A DNA stretch of 64,000 nt from Nitrospiraceae bacterium UBA2600 (lineage in GTDB: Bacteria; Nitrospirota; Thermodesulfovibrionia; Thermodesulfovibrionales; Thermodesulfovibrionaceae). Under the pieces are notes generated by a model. That model worked only from the letters and a program-made list of their open reading frames with translations, did no database searches and was not told where the DNA came from. Below are positions 1 through 8,259 of the stretch, piece by piece (positions within the stretch are counted from its first letter, which is position 1; every line of letters starts with the position of its first letter). The stretch covers positions 67,113 to 131,112 of the forward strand of contig DDKK01000047.1 in the NCBI GenBank assembly GCA_002339325.1, in the 5' to 3' direction. A program made the translations under genes and the position numbers.

Positions 1-1
1 T

Positions 2-226
2 GGCAAAACAAGATATATAGCTTTACACTACAAGCTTCTCCTTGAACAGAACAAAACTGTGGTCATTGACCAGATAATCGGTGCTGGAACTCCGCCACTG
101 GGACAGCCCTTCCAGGCTCTACCAAGTGGAAAACTAATTGTTCAGACATCGGCAGGAACAATTATTAAACTGCCAACTCCAACAGTTTTAGCACAAGGTA
201 AATTTATAACATGGATAGAAAAATAG
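2..226 (+). CDS. C-terminal end of a PilY1-like pilus tip protein (partial)
   Basis: This is an open frame running in from the left edge and ending at TAG 224-226, giving the last 74 residues of a larger protein. The end has a short beta-rich layout (VVIDQIIGAGTPP, LIVQTSAGTIIKLP) and finishes FITWIEK, which resembles the C-terminal tail of PilY1-type proteins after the beta-propeller. It overlaps the next pilin gene by 16 bases, so the two are probably translationally coupled. The PilY1 call rests mainly on position next to minor pilin genes. The calcium-binding and propeller parts lie outside the window. Confidence 0.45.
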   Translation, partial: GKTRYIALHYKLLLEQNKTVVIDQIIGAGTPPLGQPFQALPSGKLIVQTSAGTIIKLPTPTVLAQGKFITWIEK

Positions 227-681
227 CAGGTTTTAGCCTATTTGAAGTGTTAATAGTTATTGCTATTATTAGCATTCTCATGTTTTTCTCGATAAATTGG
301 TATCTGAGATATCAATCTCAAAGATTATTGCAGCAAGCAGCAAATAATATAGCAAATGAATTGGGCTGGATAAAAGCTCAATCTATTGGAAGCGTTCCTC
401 ACGGAATTTTTATTGATGACAATAACAGAAGGAGATACATAATATTCAGAGATAACAATTTAGACTGCAATAGAAACATTGACGGAAGTGAAGACATTAG
501 GACAGTAAATCTTCCAAATACAGTTAATGCCACAGCCGGTATAGTTATCACAGTAGATCGAAGAGGATATCCTCTCAATGCTATATGTGGATTGGGAATG
601 CAAACTATTAGATTAAGAGAAGATTTTGGAAATGAAAAAGAGGTTATAATTGACAGATATGGTAGGATTAGGATTCAATAA
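211..681 (+). CDS. FimT/GspH-type minor pseudopilin
   Basis: The 156-residue protein begins with a short basic leader and a type III prepilin signal: the peptidase site G-F with Glu five residues into the mature part (GFSLFEVLIVIA), then about 20 hydrophobic residues forming the N-terminal helix. PilD would cleave after the Gly. The C-terminal part is beta-rich with two Cys (LDCN, AICGL), as in FimT/GspH pseudopilins that prime type IV pilus assembly at the inner membrane. It is the first of four overlapping minor pilin genes and overlaps the PilY1-like gene in front. Whether it serves pili or a type II-like secretion system cannot be decided from sequence alone. Confidence 0.8.
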   Translation: MDRKIAGFSLFEVLIVIAIISILMFFSINWYLRYQSQRLLQQAANNIANELGWIKAQSIGSVPHGIFIDDNNRRRYIIFRDNNLDCNRNIDGSEDIRTVNLPNTVNATAGIVITVDRRGYPLNAICGLGMQTIRLREDFGNEKEVIIDRYGRIRIQ

Positions 682-1297
682 GAAAGGCTTCACTCTAATT
701 GAATTGCTTATTGCGATTTTAATTTTAATGGTAATACTGTTAGGTCTTCTCAGAGGAATAATAGAATATTCGAGATATACAATAAGGGTAAAGATGAAAG
801 ATAGGGCAGTTGAAATAGCAAGAACTCTATCAGCAGACCTTGAAAGAATGCCTTATGCAAAGGACGAAAGCGGAACTCCATCAATTTTTTACTCTAACAA
901 TAACAACTGGAATAATTCTACATGTACAAATGTATGTTCCTTTGAAAATCAAAATGCCGATGGAGATGATTTCATAGATTTTTACGACCCTTACAATGGT
1001 CTGGGCAATTTTTCCTTGCCTTTAGCAAATTTAAACAACATGCGATTAATACCTTCGTCAGATGGAGTAAACTCTTTATGTCAATGCAATGGTAACAACT
1101 GCCCAGCAAATCTTCCCGTTTGCACCTACGAGGGATTTTCTGATAGAAGAATATACGCAGGCATAAATGTGGCAAGAATTATCGACGAATCAGGCAGAGA
1201 AACGGGTAAGGTAGCTGCTGTAATAGTATGGTATTTCGAACCATTTACAAACAGACTTCAGATTATGAATACAATAGTTGTTAAGGACAACAAATGA
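650..1297 (+). CDS. PilV-like minor pilin
   Basis: The N-terminus carries a class III prepilin signal (KKGFTLIELLIAIL) followed by a hydrophobic helix, so it is a pilin-like protein processed by prepilin peptidase. At 215 residues and second in the cluster it fits PilV. The mature part has several Cys in a low-complexity stretch (about residues 85-105 and 145-165), suggesting disulfides outside the cytoplasm. The start is uncertain: TTG at 650 has an AAGAGG-like ribosome site six bases ahead, while ATG at 659 is in frame and leaves only a shorter leader. Overlap with the gene in front is 32 or 23 bases accordingly. Confidence 0.75.
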   Translation: MTDMVGLGFNKKGFTLIELLIAILILMVILLGLLRGIIEYSRYTIRVKMKDRAVEIARTLSADLERMPYAKDESGTPSIFYSNNNNWNNSTCTNVCSFENQNADGDDFIDFYDPYNGLGNFSLPLANLNNMRLIPSSDGVNSLCQCNGNNCPANLPVCTYEGFSDRRIYAGINVARIIDESGRETGKVAAVIVWYFEPFTNRLQIMNTIVVKDNK

Positions 1298-2223
1298 ATA
1301 ACAGAGGATTTTCAATAATAGAAATACTTGTTGTAATTGCCATCTTAAGTATTCTTGCAGGTGGAATATTTTCGGCCTTTCAATTTATGGCAAGAGAAAA
1401 TGCACAAAGACACTTTGTTGCCAAACAAGAACAAGATGCAGCTGTTTTGACTTCCCAACTAACTAAAGACATTGAAACTGCCGGTTTCGGAGTAGACAGA
1501 GACAATTTACAGAATATTTCTGTTGGAAATACTCTCACTTTCATCAGTTTAGCCTCAAGGGAAGAGTCGAGGTCTGGATGTTGGGCAATGGTAAGACCTG
1601 ACAGAACAATGGATATAAGAAGCACAACTTACAGAGGATTAAATTGTGACTTAAATCCAAAAAATTTCTGGTATGTAATACTTGACCCTGTAAGTAAAAG
1701 AAATAGGTGTCCGTCTTCATCAGACTTTTTGTGTCAATGTGGAGTAGATGATACAAGATGTGATGAAGAATATATAAATACTCTCGCATTTTTTGCTACT
1801 GAACGGAATAATTTGGTATTTCCTAATGACTTCCGAGTAACGTATTTTCTCAACAATGCTAATTTACCAAGAGAGTGTGCTCCAGGCACTTTTAATCTTA
1901 TGAAATCAGTAGGACAAGATAATGCTCAACCTATGATTTCATGTGTCCAGTCTTTTCTTGTAAGGGCTTATGTGGGGAATGAAAACAATCCTCAATTGGA
2001 CAACAGTATCGGAGATTTAAGCAATTTTAGAAATATGATAAGATTGTGTATGATAATTCAAGTTGGTGGTAGGCAAACATCATCAACAAATTTACCTCAG
2101 TTTAGCAATGAATGTGGTGGTGGACCAAATATAGATAACAATTGGTGGAATAACACAGGAAGGTGGTATAGATGGAAGGTAATAGAACAGGACATCGTTT
2201 TAAGAAACTATCAGGCAAGATAG
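1294..2223 (+). CDS. PilW-like minor pilin
   Basis: The 309-residue protein opens with the prepilin motif NNRGFSIIEILVVIA and a hydrophobic helix of about 20 residues. Its length, the position after the PilV-like gene with a four-base ATGA overlap, and the large Cys-containing C-terminal region fit PilW, one of the minor pilins that build the tip complex with PilV, PilX and PilY1. The C-terminal region (residues 100-300) is otherwise not recognisable to me. Confidence 0.75.
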   Translation: MNNRGFSIIEILVVIAILSILAGGIFSAFQFMARENAQRHFVAKQEQDAAVLTSQLTKDIETAGFGVDRDNLQNISVGNTLTFISLASREESRSGCWAMVRPDRTMDIRSTTYRGLNCDLNPKNFWYVILDPVSKRNRCPSSSDFLCQCGVDDTRCDEEYINTLAFFATERNNLVFPNDFRVTYFLNNANLPRECAPGTFNLMKSVGQDNAQPMISCVQSFLVRAYVGNENNPQLDNSIGDLSNFRNMIRLCMIIQVGGRQTSSTNLPQFSNECGGGPNIDNNWWNNTGRWYRWKVIEQDIVLRNYQAR

Positions 2224-2684
2224 ACAGCAGAGGAATTGCCCTACCCTCTGCACTTCTTATCGGAGTTTTTGCTCTATTAGTATTGACAGGAATATATTTT
2301 GCACTTACTAAGCTTTTTGGTTCTTCTCAAACTATAAAAACATATTCTTCCGTGCGTGATGCTGCTGCGGGAGGGGTTCATTATGCAATTGCCACAAGAG
2401 GCTTCGATATCTATAACAGAGCGCTCAACGGTGAGATATCAGACGGTCACTGCGAAAATTTTAACATTCAGTTTAGATTACAAAATGCTACAGGAGTTTT
2501 TGATAATAATATTCAAATCTGTTATACAGGTAGAGGAGAATTCAAAACAGGCTTTGCCAAAGAGAGAGTTATTGGTAGCGGAACAGCAGGAGTTTTTGAA
2601 TATTGGCTTTTGTTTACTATAATTTCCGAAACTACAGGTCCTCAAGGAACTCGTTCCCGCGTTGAAGCTGTTTATGCTCGTTAG
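2172..2684 (+). CDS. PilX-like minor pilin
   Basis: The protein has an atypical pilin N-terminus: a basic leader of about 20 residues, then SRGIALPSALLIGVFALLVL and a continuing hydrophobic helix, as in PilX/GspK-type proteins where the usual Glu at mature position five is replaced. The start at 2172 overlaps the PilW-like gene by 52 bases. No better start with a ribosome site was found closer to the helix. It closes the minor pilin cluster, because the next feature is an opposite-strand tRNA gene. Confidence 0.65.
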   Translation: MEGNRTGHRFKKLSGKIDSRGIALPSALLIGVFALLVLTGIYFALTKLFGSSQTIKTYSSVRDAAAGGVHYAIATRGFDIYNRALNGEISDGHCENFNIQFRLQNATGVFDNNIQICYTGRGEFKTGFAKERVIGSGTAGVFEYWLLFTIISETTGPQGTRSRVEAVYAR

Positions 2685-2739
2685 AAATAAGCATTAACAA
2701 AAGTTATAAGGCAAGAAAAAAATTGTGACTTATTTTATA

Positions 2740-2813
2740 TGGCGGCGAAGGGATTCGAACCCCTGACACGACGGATATGAGCCGTCTGCTCTGACCAACT
2801 GAGCTACGCCGCC
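2740..2813 (-). tRNA. tRNA-Met (anticodon CAT)
   Basis: Read on the minus strand the sequence folds into a cloverleaf: acceptor GGCGGCG paired with CGCCGCC, a D arm (TAGCTCAGTTGGTCAGAGCA), an anticodon stem GACGG/CCGTC around the loop CTCATAT, and a T arm with GGTTCGAATCC. The anticodon is CAT. The CCA end is not encoded (the next bases are TAT). The pattern resembles elongator tRNA-Met. A lysidine-modified tRNA-Ile with the same anticodon cannot be excluded without comparison to the genome's other CAT tRNAs. Confidence 0.9.
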
Positions 2814-2822
2814 GAATATTAT

Positions 2823-2852
2823 AATATAGCAAAATATGTTTTCCTTTAGCAA
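2823..2852 (-). promoter_or_regulatory. Probable promoter of tRNA-Met
   Basis: On the minus strand TTGCTA (2847-2852) and TATATT (2823-2828) are 18 bases apart, and the -10 box ends nine bases ahead of the tRNA 5' end. The spacing suits a housekeeping sigma factor. The AT-rich background makes chance matches likely. Confidence 0.35.
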
Positions 2853-2882
2853 ACACCTCTGAAAGCCAAATAAAAATTTTCC

Positions 2883-2912
2883 TTTACTTTTTATCCATTG
2901 GCATGTTATAAA
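2883..2912 (+). promoter_or_regulatory. Possible cspA promoter with long leader
   Basis: TTTACT (2883-2888) and TATAAA (2907-2912) are 18 bases apart. A start just downstream would give a 5' untranslated leader of roughly 65-70 bases before the cold-shock gene, including a small hairpin around 2944-2958. Long structured leaders are usual for cspA-type messages. The boxes are only approximate matches. Confidence 0.3.
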
Positions 2913-2986
2913 AGAGAAGCTTAGCATTTTGCGAGCTTTCAGTACCTGCCGTAGGTAGGAAGACACAGAAGGAGGTTTTAAGAAGT

Positions 2987-3190
2987 ATGGCTTTTGAAGG
3001 ACGTGTTAAGTGGTTTAATGAGTCTAAGGGTTTTGGTTTTATTCAGCAGGACGGTGGTCAGGATGTCTTTGTCCATTACTCATCAATCAAAGGAGATGGT
3101 TTTAAAACCCTAAAACAGGGTGACAGAGTTAAATTTGAAGTTGTTGAAGGAGACAGAGGCCCCAAAGCAGTTAATGTAGAAAAAGTCTGA
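2987..3190 (+). CDS. Cold-shock protein, CspA family
   Basis: This 67-residue single cold-shock domain has the two RNA-binding motifs RNP1 (KGFGFI) and RNP2 (VFVHY) and the usual start (GRVKWFNESKGFGF). Proteins of this size act as single-stranded nucleic acid chaperones that melt mRNA structure. The gene has a strong ribosome site (GAAGGAGG), its own leader and a terminator just behind the stop, so it is a one-gene transcript. Confidence 0.95.
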   Translation: MAFEGRVKWFNESKGFGFIQQDGGQDVFVHYSSIKGDGFKTLKQGDRVKFEVVEGDRGPKAVNVEKV

Positions 3191-3197
3191 AAACTCT

Positions 3198-3221
3198 AAG
3201 GGGGACACAATGTCCCCCTTT
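3198..3221 (+). terminator. Intrinsic terminator after cspA
   Basis: A perfect ten-base stem AAGGGGGACA / TGTCCCCCTT with a three-base loop lies eight bases behind the cspA stop. It is followed by a short T-containing stretch (TTCATAAA). Confidence 0.7.
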
Positions 3222-3235
3222 CATAAACCCTTCCT

Positions 3236-4096
3236 ATGCCTCTTCCTGAATGGGTAAAAACACAAATAAGAAACATAAAAACAACTCAAAATTATCTAAA
3301 AAATCGAAGACTAAACACAGTTTGTGAGACTTTGAGATGTCCTAACAGAAGTTTTTGCTACAGCCAAAAGGCTGCAACCTTTATGATTCTTGGCGAAATA
3401 TGCACGAGAGGTTGTAAATTCTGTAATGCCATAAAGGGCATGCCAACTCCAGTAGATAAAGAAGAGCCTGCAAGAATTGCTATGGCCGTTAAAGAACTTT
3501 CCCTTAAATACGTTGTAATAACATCTCCTACCAGAGACGACCTCATAGACGGCGGAGCAGAACATTTTGCAATGACCGTAGAAAAAATAAGACTACTTAA
3601 TCCGAATACATTTACTGAGATTTTAGTCCCCGATTTTAAAGGACATTTTAATGCCATAGAAAAAACCGTAAATTCAGACACAGCTGTTTTTGCCCATAAT
3701 ATTGAAGTAGTAAAAAGACTGTATGGCCATGTAAGAGACGGAGACTACGAAAAGTCACTAAAGGTTTTAAGAAAAGCAAAAGAAATAAGGCCTTCAATAA
3801 TTACTAAGTCGGGATTTATGTTAGGCTTAGGAGAAAGTATAGATGAAATAAGAGAAACTTTAGAAGATTTAAAAAACTCTTACTGCGACATATTAACAGT
3901 AGGGCAATATCTTCAGCCTTCAAAAAAAGCTTTACCTGTAGTAGAATATATAAAGCCCGAAGTTTTTGACATAGTTGCAGAACTTGCGCTGGAGATTGGT
4001 TTTAAAGTAGTGCTAAGTGCTCCGCTTGTAAGAAGCTCAACAAGGGCTTACGAGGCATATCAATTAGTAAAGGAGGGTAAGTATGGAAAACTTTGA
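3236..4096 (+). CDS. lipA: Lipoyl synthase (LipA)
   Basis: LipA inserts two sulfur atoms into protein-bound octanoyl groups using S-adenosylmethionine. The protein carries both diagnostic clusters: the auxiliary [4Fe-4S] motif CETLRCPNRSFC near residues 30-41 and the radical-SAM motif CTRGCKFC near residues 57-64. Further family marks are SPTRDDLIDGGAEHFA and the C-terminal RSST motif that supplies a serine to the auxiliary cluster. At 286 residues it is of normal length. The next gene starts 14 bases before its stop. The lipoylated substrate enzyme is not encoded in the window. Confidence 0.95.
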   Translation: MPLPEWVKTQIRNIKTTQNYLKNRRLNTVCETLRCPNRSFCYSQKAATFMILGEICTRGCKFCNAIKGMPTPVDKEEPARIAMAVKELSLKYVVITSPTRDDLIDGGAEHFAMTVEKIRLLNPNTFTEILVPDFKGHFNAIEKTVNSDTAVFAHNIEVVKRLYGHVRDGDYEKSLKVLRKAKEIRPSIITKSGFMLGLGESIDEIRETLEDLKNSYCDILTVGQYLQPSKKALPVVEYIKPEVFDIVAELALEIGFKVVLSAPLVRSSTRAYEAYQLVKEGKYGKL

Positions 4097-5234
4097 CTTT
4101 TATAATCCTACAAAAATAATTTTTGGAAAAGAGACAGAAAAAAAGATTGGTAAAATTCTTGAGAAAAACGACATTGAAAGAGTTCTTTTTGTCTATGGAA
4201 AGTCCTCAATAAAGGAAACAGGGCTGTATGACAGAGTAGTTAAATCTCTTCAAAAAGAAGGAATTGAGTTTATCGAGCACGGAGGAGTAAAACCAAATCC
4301 TGTGCTTTCACACACAAAGGAAGGAATTGAGAAAGCAAAAAAGTATAAGGTTGACGCAATTCTATCAGTCGGTGGCGGCTCTGTCATTGATGAAGGAAAA
4401 ACAATCGCCGTCGGAGCTAAAACAGACAAAGAAATATGGGACTTTTTCAAAAGAGGCAAAGAGATTAAAAAAGCTCTACCTGTCTATGTAATACTAACAC
4501 TTGCTGCTACAGGAAGTGAGATGAACGGATTTGCCGTGATTACCAATGAAGAAACGAAAGAAAAGCTTTCCATATCTTCGGAACACATTTTTCCTAAAGT
4601 GTCTATCCTCAATCCAGAACTAACCTTTACAGTATCTCAACAGTATCAAGCCTATGCAGCAGTAGATACCATAGCACATGTTATTGAGCACTATTTTAGC
4701 AGCGAGTACTGTCCCAACCTACAGAATAGATTAATCGAAAGCATAATCAAAACAGTAATGGAGACTACAGAAGTAATTTTCCGAGAGCCTCAAAACTATA
4801 ATGCCCGTGCTGAATTCATGTGGACTGCCACAATTGCTCTTAATGGTCTCACAAGGCTTGGTATAAAAGGAGGAGAATTTCCCAATCACATGATAGCACA
4901 TGCACTGGGAGCACTTTATGACCTACCACATGGTGCTTGCCTAAGCATTGTAATTCCAGCATGGATGAAGTGGTATAAAGATAAAAACATAGCCCAGTTT
5001 GAAAGATTTGCCCGAGAAATATTTGAACTCAAAAGTGCAGACGAGGGAATTGAAGCACTAAAAGCATGGTTCAGAGATAAAGGTGCGCCTGTGACTTTGA
5101 AGGATGTAGGGATTAAAGAGGAGGATATTTCAAAAATTGCAGAAAATGCTTACAGTATAGCTACCGTATGGGATATGGCCAAAAAATATTCCTTAGATGT
5201 ATTGACAGAAATACTCAAAAATGCAAATGATTAA
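4083..5234 (+). CDS. Iron-containing alcohol dehydrogenase (BdhA/YqhD-like)
   Basis: The protein belongs to the group III iron-dependent alcohol dehydrogenases: an N-terminal dinucleotide-binding domain with the GGGSVIDEGK motif (about residues 97-106) and a C-terminal metal domain with DTIAHVIEHY and HALGALYDLPHG supplying Asp and His ligands. The length (383 residues) matches NADPH-dependent butanol dehydrogenases that reduce aldehydes. It overlaps lipA by 14 bases, so both are probably one transcript, though no metabolic link is obvious. Substrate cannot be deduced. Confidence 0.9.
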   Translation: MENFDFYNPTKIIFGKETEKKIGKILEKNDIERVLFVYGKSSIKETGLYDRVVKSLQKEGIEFIEHGGVKPNPVLSHTKEGIEKAKKYKVDAILSVGGGSVIDEGKTIAVGAKTDKEIWDFFKRGKEIKKALPVYVILTLAATGSEMNGFAVITNEETKEKLSISSEHIFPKVSILNPELTFTVSQQYQAYAAVDTIAHVIEHYFSSEYCPNLQNRLIESIIKTVMETTEVIFREPQNYNARAEFMWTATIALNGLTRLGIKGGEFPNHMIAHALGALYDLPHGACLSIVIPAWMKWYKDKNIAQFERFAREIFELKSADEGIEALKAWFRDKGAPVTLKDVGIKEEDISKIAENAYSIATVWDMAKKYSLDVLTEILKNAND

Positions 5235-5251
5235 ATAAAAACGGAGGAATA

Positions 5252-6463
5252 ATGATGTTTGATTTCCCAAGAATTAAGAGACTGCCTCCTTATGTATTTG
5301 CCGTAGTAAATCAATTAAAGATGGAGCTAAGAAGAAAAGGTGAGGATGTAATAGACCTGGGCATGGGTAATCCAGACCTACCAACTCCGAAACACATCGT
5401 TGAAAAACTCTGTGAAGCGGCAAAATTAGGGAAAAATCACCGATATTCTGCCTCAAGGGGTATAACTCAACTTAGGTGTGCCATATCAGAATGGTATAAA
5501 AGAAGATTTGATGTTGACATAGACCCAGAAACTGAAGCAGTTGTAACAATTGGTTCAAAGGAAGGCCTAAGTCATCTCCTGCTTGCAGCAATTCAGCCTG
5601 GCGATGTAATTCTTACGCCTTCACCAGCCTACCCTATTCATCCTTACGGTGCTATTATAGCAGGAGGAGACGTAAGATACTTCAATGTATGTCCCTGCAT
5701 GGACTTTTTTGAAGAGCTCGAGAGGGCATATAAGAATTCATGGCCCAGACCAAAAATGTTAATTATAAACTTTCCCCATAATCCTACAACTGCTGTTGTT
5801 GAGAATCTTGACTTCTTTAAAAAAGTTGTAGATTTTGCTAAAGAGAACAACATAATGGTAATTCATGACTTTGCCTATGCTGACTTGGTGTTCGATGACT
5901 ATAAAGCGCCAAGCTTCCTGCAAGTTCCTGGAGCAAAGGATGTGGGAGTAGAGTTTTTCTCTATGACAAAGAGTTACTCAATGGCAGGCTGGAGAGTAGG
6001 TTTCTGTGTAGGGAATAAAGAGATTGTAGGAGCACTCACCAAGATAAAGAGCTATCTTGACTACGGAATGTTTCAGCCTATTCAGATTGCCTCTATTGTT
6101 GCTCTGCGGGGACCTCAGGACTGTGTTGAGGAGATAAGAAAGACCTATGAAAGAAGAAGGGATGTATTGATTAAGGGACTTCAGCAGGCAGGTTGGAATG
6201 TAGCTCCTCCTAAGGCAACAATGTTTGTATGGGCTGAGATACCTGAGCCTTTTAAGAAAATGGGTTCTCTTGAGTTTTCTAAATTTTTAATAAATGAAGC
6301 TAAGGTTGCTGTATCTCCTGGAATAGGTTTTGGCGAGGGTGGAGAAGGCTTTGTTCGCTTTGCCCTTGTTGAGAACGAGCATAGAATTAGACAGGCAACA
6401 AGGGGAATTAAGAAGGCATTAAACTTAGTTCCCTTTGTAAAGAGGGCAAGAAAAGTAGTTTAG
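5252..6463 (+). CDS. PLP aminotransferase, AlaC-like
   Basis: This is a fold type I aminotransferase of 403 residues. The pyridoxal-phosphate lysine sits in SMTKSYSMAGWRVGF (about residue 240), with the substrate-carboxylate arginine region near the C-terminus (GFVRFALVEN). The start MMFDFPRIKRLPPYVF is the typical opening of AlaC/YfdZ-type alanine-forming enzymes, which are close to LL-diaminopimelate aminotransferases. A GGAGG ribosome site precedes two adjacent ATG codons. The following genes (coiled-coil protein, hom) are close behind, suggesting an amino-acid operon. The exact substrate pair is inferred. Confidence 0.85.
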   Translation: MMFDFPRIKRLPPYVFAVVNQLKMELRRKGEDVIDLGMGNPDLPTPKHIVEKLCEAAKLGKNHRYSASRGITQLRCAISEWYKRRFDVDIDPETEAVVTIGSKEGLSHLLLAAIQPGDVILTPSPAYPIHPYGAIIAGGDVRYFNVCPCMDFFEELERAYKNSWPRPKMLIINFPHNPTTAVVENLDFFKKVVDFAKENNIMVIHDFAYADLVFDDYKAPSFLQVPGAKDVGVEFFSMTKSYSMAGWRVGFCVGNKEIVGALTKIKSYLDYGMFQPIQIASIVALRGPQDCVEEIRKTYERRRDVLIKGLQQAGWNVAPPKATMFVWAEIPEPFKKMGSLEFSKFLINEAKVAVSPGIGFGEGGEGFVRFALVENEHRIRQATRGIKKALNLVPFVKRARKVV

Positions 6464-6472
6464 GAGAATACT

Positions 6473-6961
6473 ATGGAAATAGAGAAAATATTAGAGAAAT
6501 TCAAAGAGGCAATAGTAGGCGAGGTAAAGGCTGAACTAAAGGAGTTTAAGGCTACTGTTACAGGACAGCTTGAAGGCTACAAAGTTGCCCTTGAGGCTAT
6601 GAATGGAAGGATTACCAATGTTGAGGCTGAAATTAGAGAGTTAAGGCGAGCTATTGAATACACCAACAAACGTATTGACGATACAAATATGAGGATAGAT
6701 GAAACGAACAAAAAGATTGACGAACTTAGGATCGAACTTAAAAATGAGATAATGAAGAACACTGAGAGGATTGATGAGACTAACAAGAGAATTGACGAAA
6801 CTAACAAGAGAATTGATGAGACAAACAAAAGAATAGACCAACTTTACTTGGAATTATCAGATATCAGAGGAGACCTAAGGGAAGCTCTATCAAGGAAAGA
6901 GATAATCGATGATGTTCTAATAAGAGTGCAAAGACTTGAGGATAAAGTCCTTGCAGCATAA
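6473..6961 (+). CDS. Heptad-repeat coiled-coil protein of unknown function
   Basis: The 162-residue protein is almost entirely charged and helical. From about residue 60 to 125 it consists of seven-residue units of the form NKRIDET, giving isoleucine at a fixed heptad position, which predicts a long parallel coiled coil. No signal peptide or membrane segment is seen. It lies nine bases behind the aminotransferase and just ahead of hom. Proteins of this kind occur widely as 'hypothetical' and are sometimes linked to cytoskeleton or DUF1640-type families, but no function can be assigned. Confidence 0.75.
   Translation: MEIEKILEKFKEAIVGEVKAELKEFKATVTGQLEGYKVALEAMNGRITNVEAEIRELRRAIEYTNKRIDDTNMRIDETNKKIDELRIELKNEIMKNTERIDETNKRIDETNKRIDETNKRIDQLYLELSDIRGDLREALSRKEIIDDVLIRVQRLEDKVLAA
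6764..6838 (+). repeat. 21-bp tandem repeats encoding NKRIDET heptads
   Basis: At least three consecutive 21-base units close to AAGAGAATTGATGAGACTAAC follow each other inside the coiled-coil gene, with more diverged copies upstream from about 6660. The period of 21 equals three heptad-coding turns of seven codons, so unit gain or loss keeps the reading frame. Confidence 0.75.
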
Positions 6962-6978
6962 AAATTTTGGGAGGAAGG

Positions 6979-8259
6979 ATGAAAGAGGTTAAAGTTGGAA
7001 TAATAGGCTTTGGAGTTGTAGGCACAGGAACAGCAAAAATTCTTCTAACCCACCGGGATATAATAAAAAAAAGAACCGGCATAGACCTTATACTCAAGAA
7101 AGTTGCCGATAAAGACATAACAAGACCAAGAGAGGTTACACTTCCAGAAGGCATGCTTACCACTGATGCCATAGACGTTATCAATGACCCTGAAATAGAT
7201 ATTGTCGTGGAACTTATCGGAGGACTCCATCCTGCAAAGGAATTCATAATGAAGGCTTTAAGTAAAGGCAAGCACGTTGTCACAGCAAACAAAGCCTTAC
7301 TTGCTGAAGACGGAAATGATATCTTTGCCCTTGCTAAAGAAAAAGGCTTAAAGATTGGTTTTGAGGCAAGTGTAGGAGGAGGGATTCCAATAATAAAAGT
7401 CATGCGCGAGGGGCTTGTGGCAAATAAAATGCTTGCCATTTACGGAATTATCAATGGCACCACTAACTATATCCTTACCAAAATGACCAATGAAGGTATA
7501 GATTTTCAAGATGCCCTTAGAGAGGCTCAGCAGCTTGGCTATGCTGAGGCTGACCCAACCCTTGACATTGAAGGTATTGACTCTGCCCATAAGATTACAA
7601 TTTTAGCATCATTAGCATACGGCATACCTCTTAACTTCAATAAAGTCTATTGCGAAGGAATTACAAAAATTACTGCTCAAGATATTGCATTTGCAAAAGA
7701 GTTCGGATACAAGATAAAACTGCTTGCCATAACAAAAATACTAAATGGAGAGATAGAACTTAGAGTCCATCCTACCATGATTCCTGAGGACTATCTAATT
7801 GCTAAAGTTGACGGCGTATTCAATGCCATATATGTCGAGGGAGATAATGTAGGAGCAACCCTTTATTATGGAAGAGGCGCTGGAAGCATCCCAACAGGAA
7901 GTGCTGTAGTTGCCGATATTGTTGACATCGCTAAAGGAGAAAATCAGGCTGCCCTTGATTTTTCAGAAGCTCTCAATATAAAGCCTATCGAAGAAATAGA
8001 AAGCATGTATTACTTTAGGTTTACTGCTTTAGACCGACCTGGAGTTTTGTCAAAAATTTCAGGAGTATTTGGAGAACACAACATAAGCATCGCCTCTGTT
8101 ATTCAAAAGGGAAGGTCAAAGGCTGGCGCAGTTCCTCTGGTTATCCTAACGCACAAAGCAAAGGAGAGAGATGTGCTTCAGGCTCTTGAGAAAATAGACA
8201 AACTTCCCGTTGTTGCTGGAAAAAGTGTGTTCATCAGAGTTGAAGGACAGGAATCCTGA
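6979..8259 (+). CDS. hom: Homoserine dehydrogenase with ACT domain
   Basis: This enzyme reduces aspartate semialdehyde to homoserine for threonine and methionine synthesis. The N-terminal Rossmann motif (VGIIGFGVVGTGTA), the catalytic region (ANKALLAEDG, YGIINGTTNYIL, EADPTLDIEGID) and a C-terminal ACT domain (FTALDRPGVLSKISG, about residues 345-420) for feedback control by threonine are present. I place the start at ATG 6979, six bases behind GGGAGG, rather than TTG 6967, which lies in front of that site. The stop overlaps the start of the following ThiF-like gene. Confidence 0.95.
   Translation: MKEVKVGIIGFGVVGTGTAKILLTHRDIIKKRTGIDLILKKVADKDITRPREVTLPEGMLTTDAIDVINDPEIDIVVELIGGLHPAKEFIMKALSKGKHVVTANKALLAEDGNDIFALAKEKGLKIGFEASVGGGIPIIKVMREGLVANKMLAIYGIINGTTNYILTKMTNEGIDFQDALREAQQLGYAEADPTLDIEGIDSAHKITILASLAYGIPLNFNKVYCEGITKITAQDIAFAKEFGYKIKLLAITKILNGEIELRVHPTMIPEDYLIAKVDGVFNAIYVEGDNVGATLYYGRGAGSIPTGSAVVADIVDIAKGENQAALDFSEALNIKPIEEIESMYYFRFTALDRPGVLSKISGVFGEHNISIASVIQKGRSKAGAVPLVILTHKAKERDVLQALEKIDKLPVVAGKSVFIRVEGQES

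Noticed and set aside
2730..2966. Minus-strand 78-codon frame containing GGVAQLVRADGSYPSCQG
   Set aside because: It is a translation through the tRNA-Met gene, a common false protein.
6864..7439. 191-codon minus-strand frame opposite hom
   Set aside because: Serine/phenylalanine-rich antisense shadow of the homoserine dehydrogenase gene.
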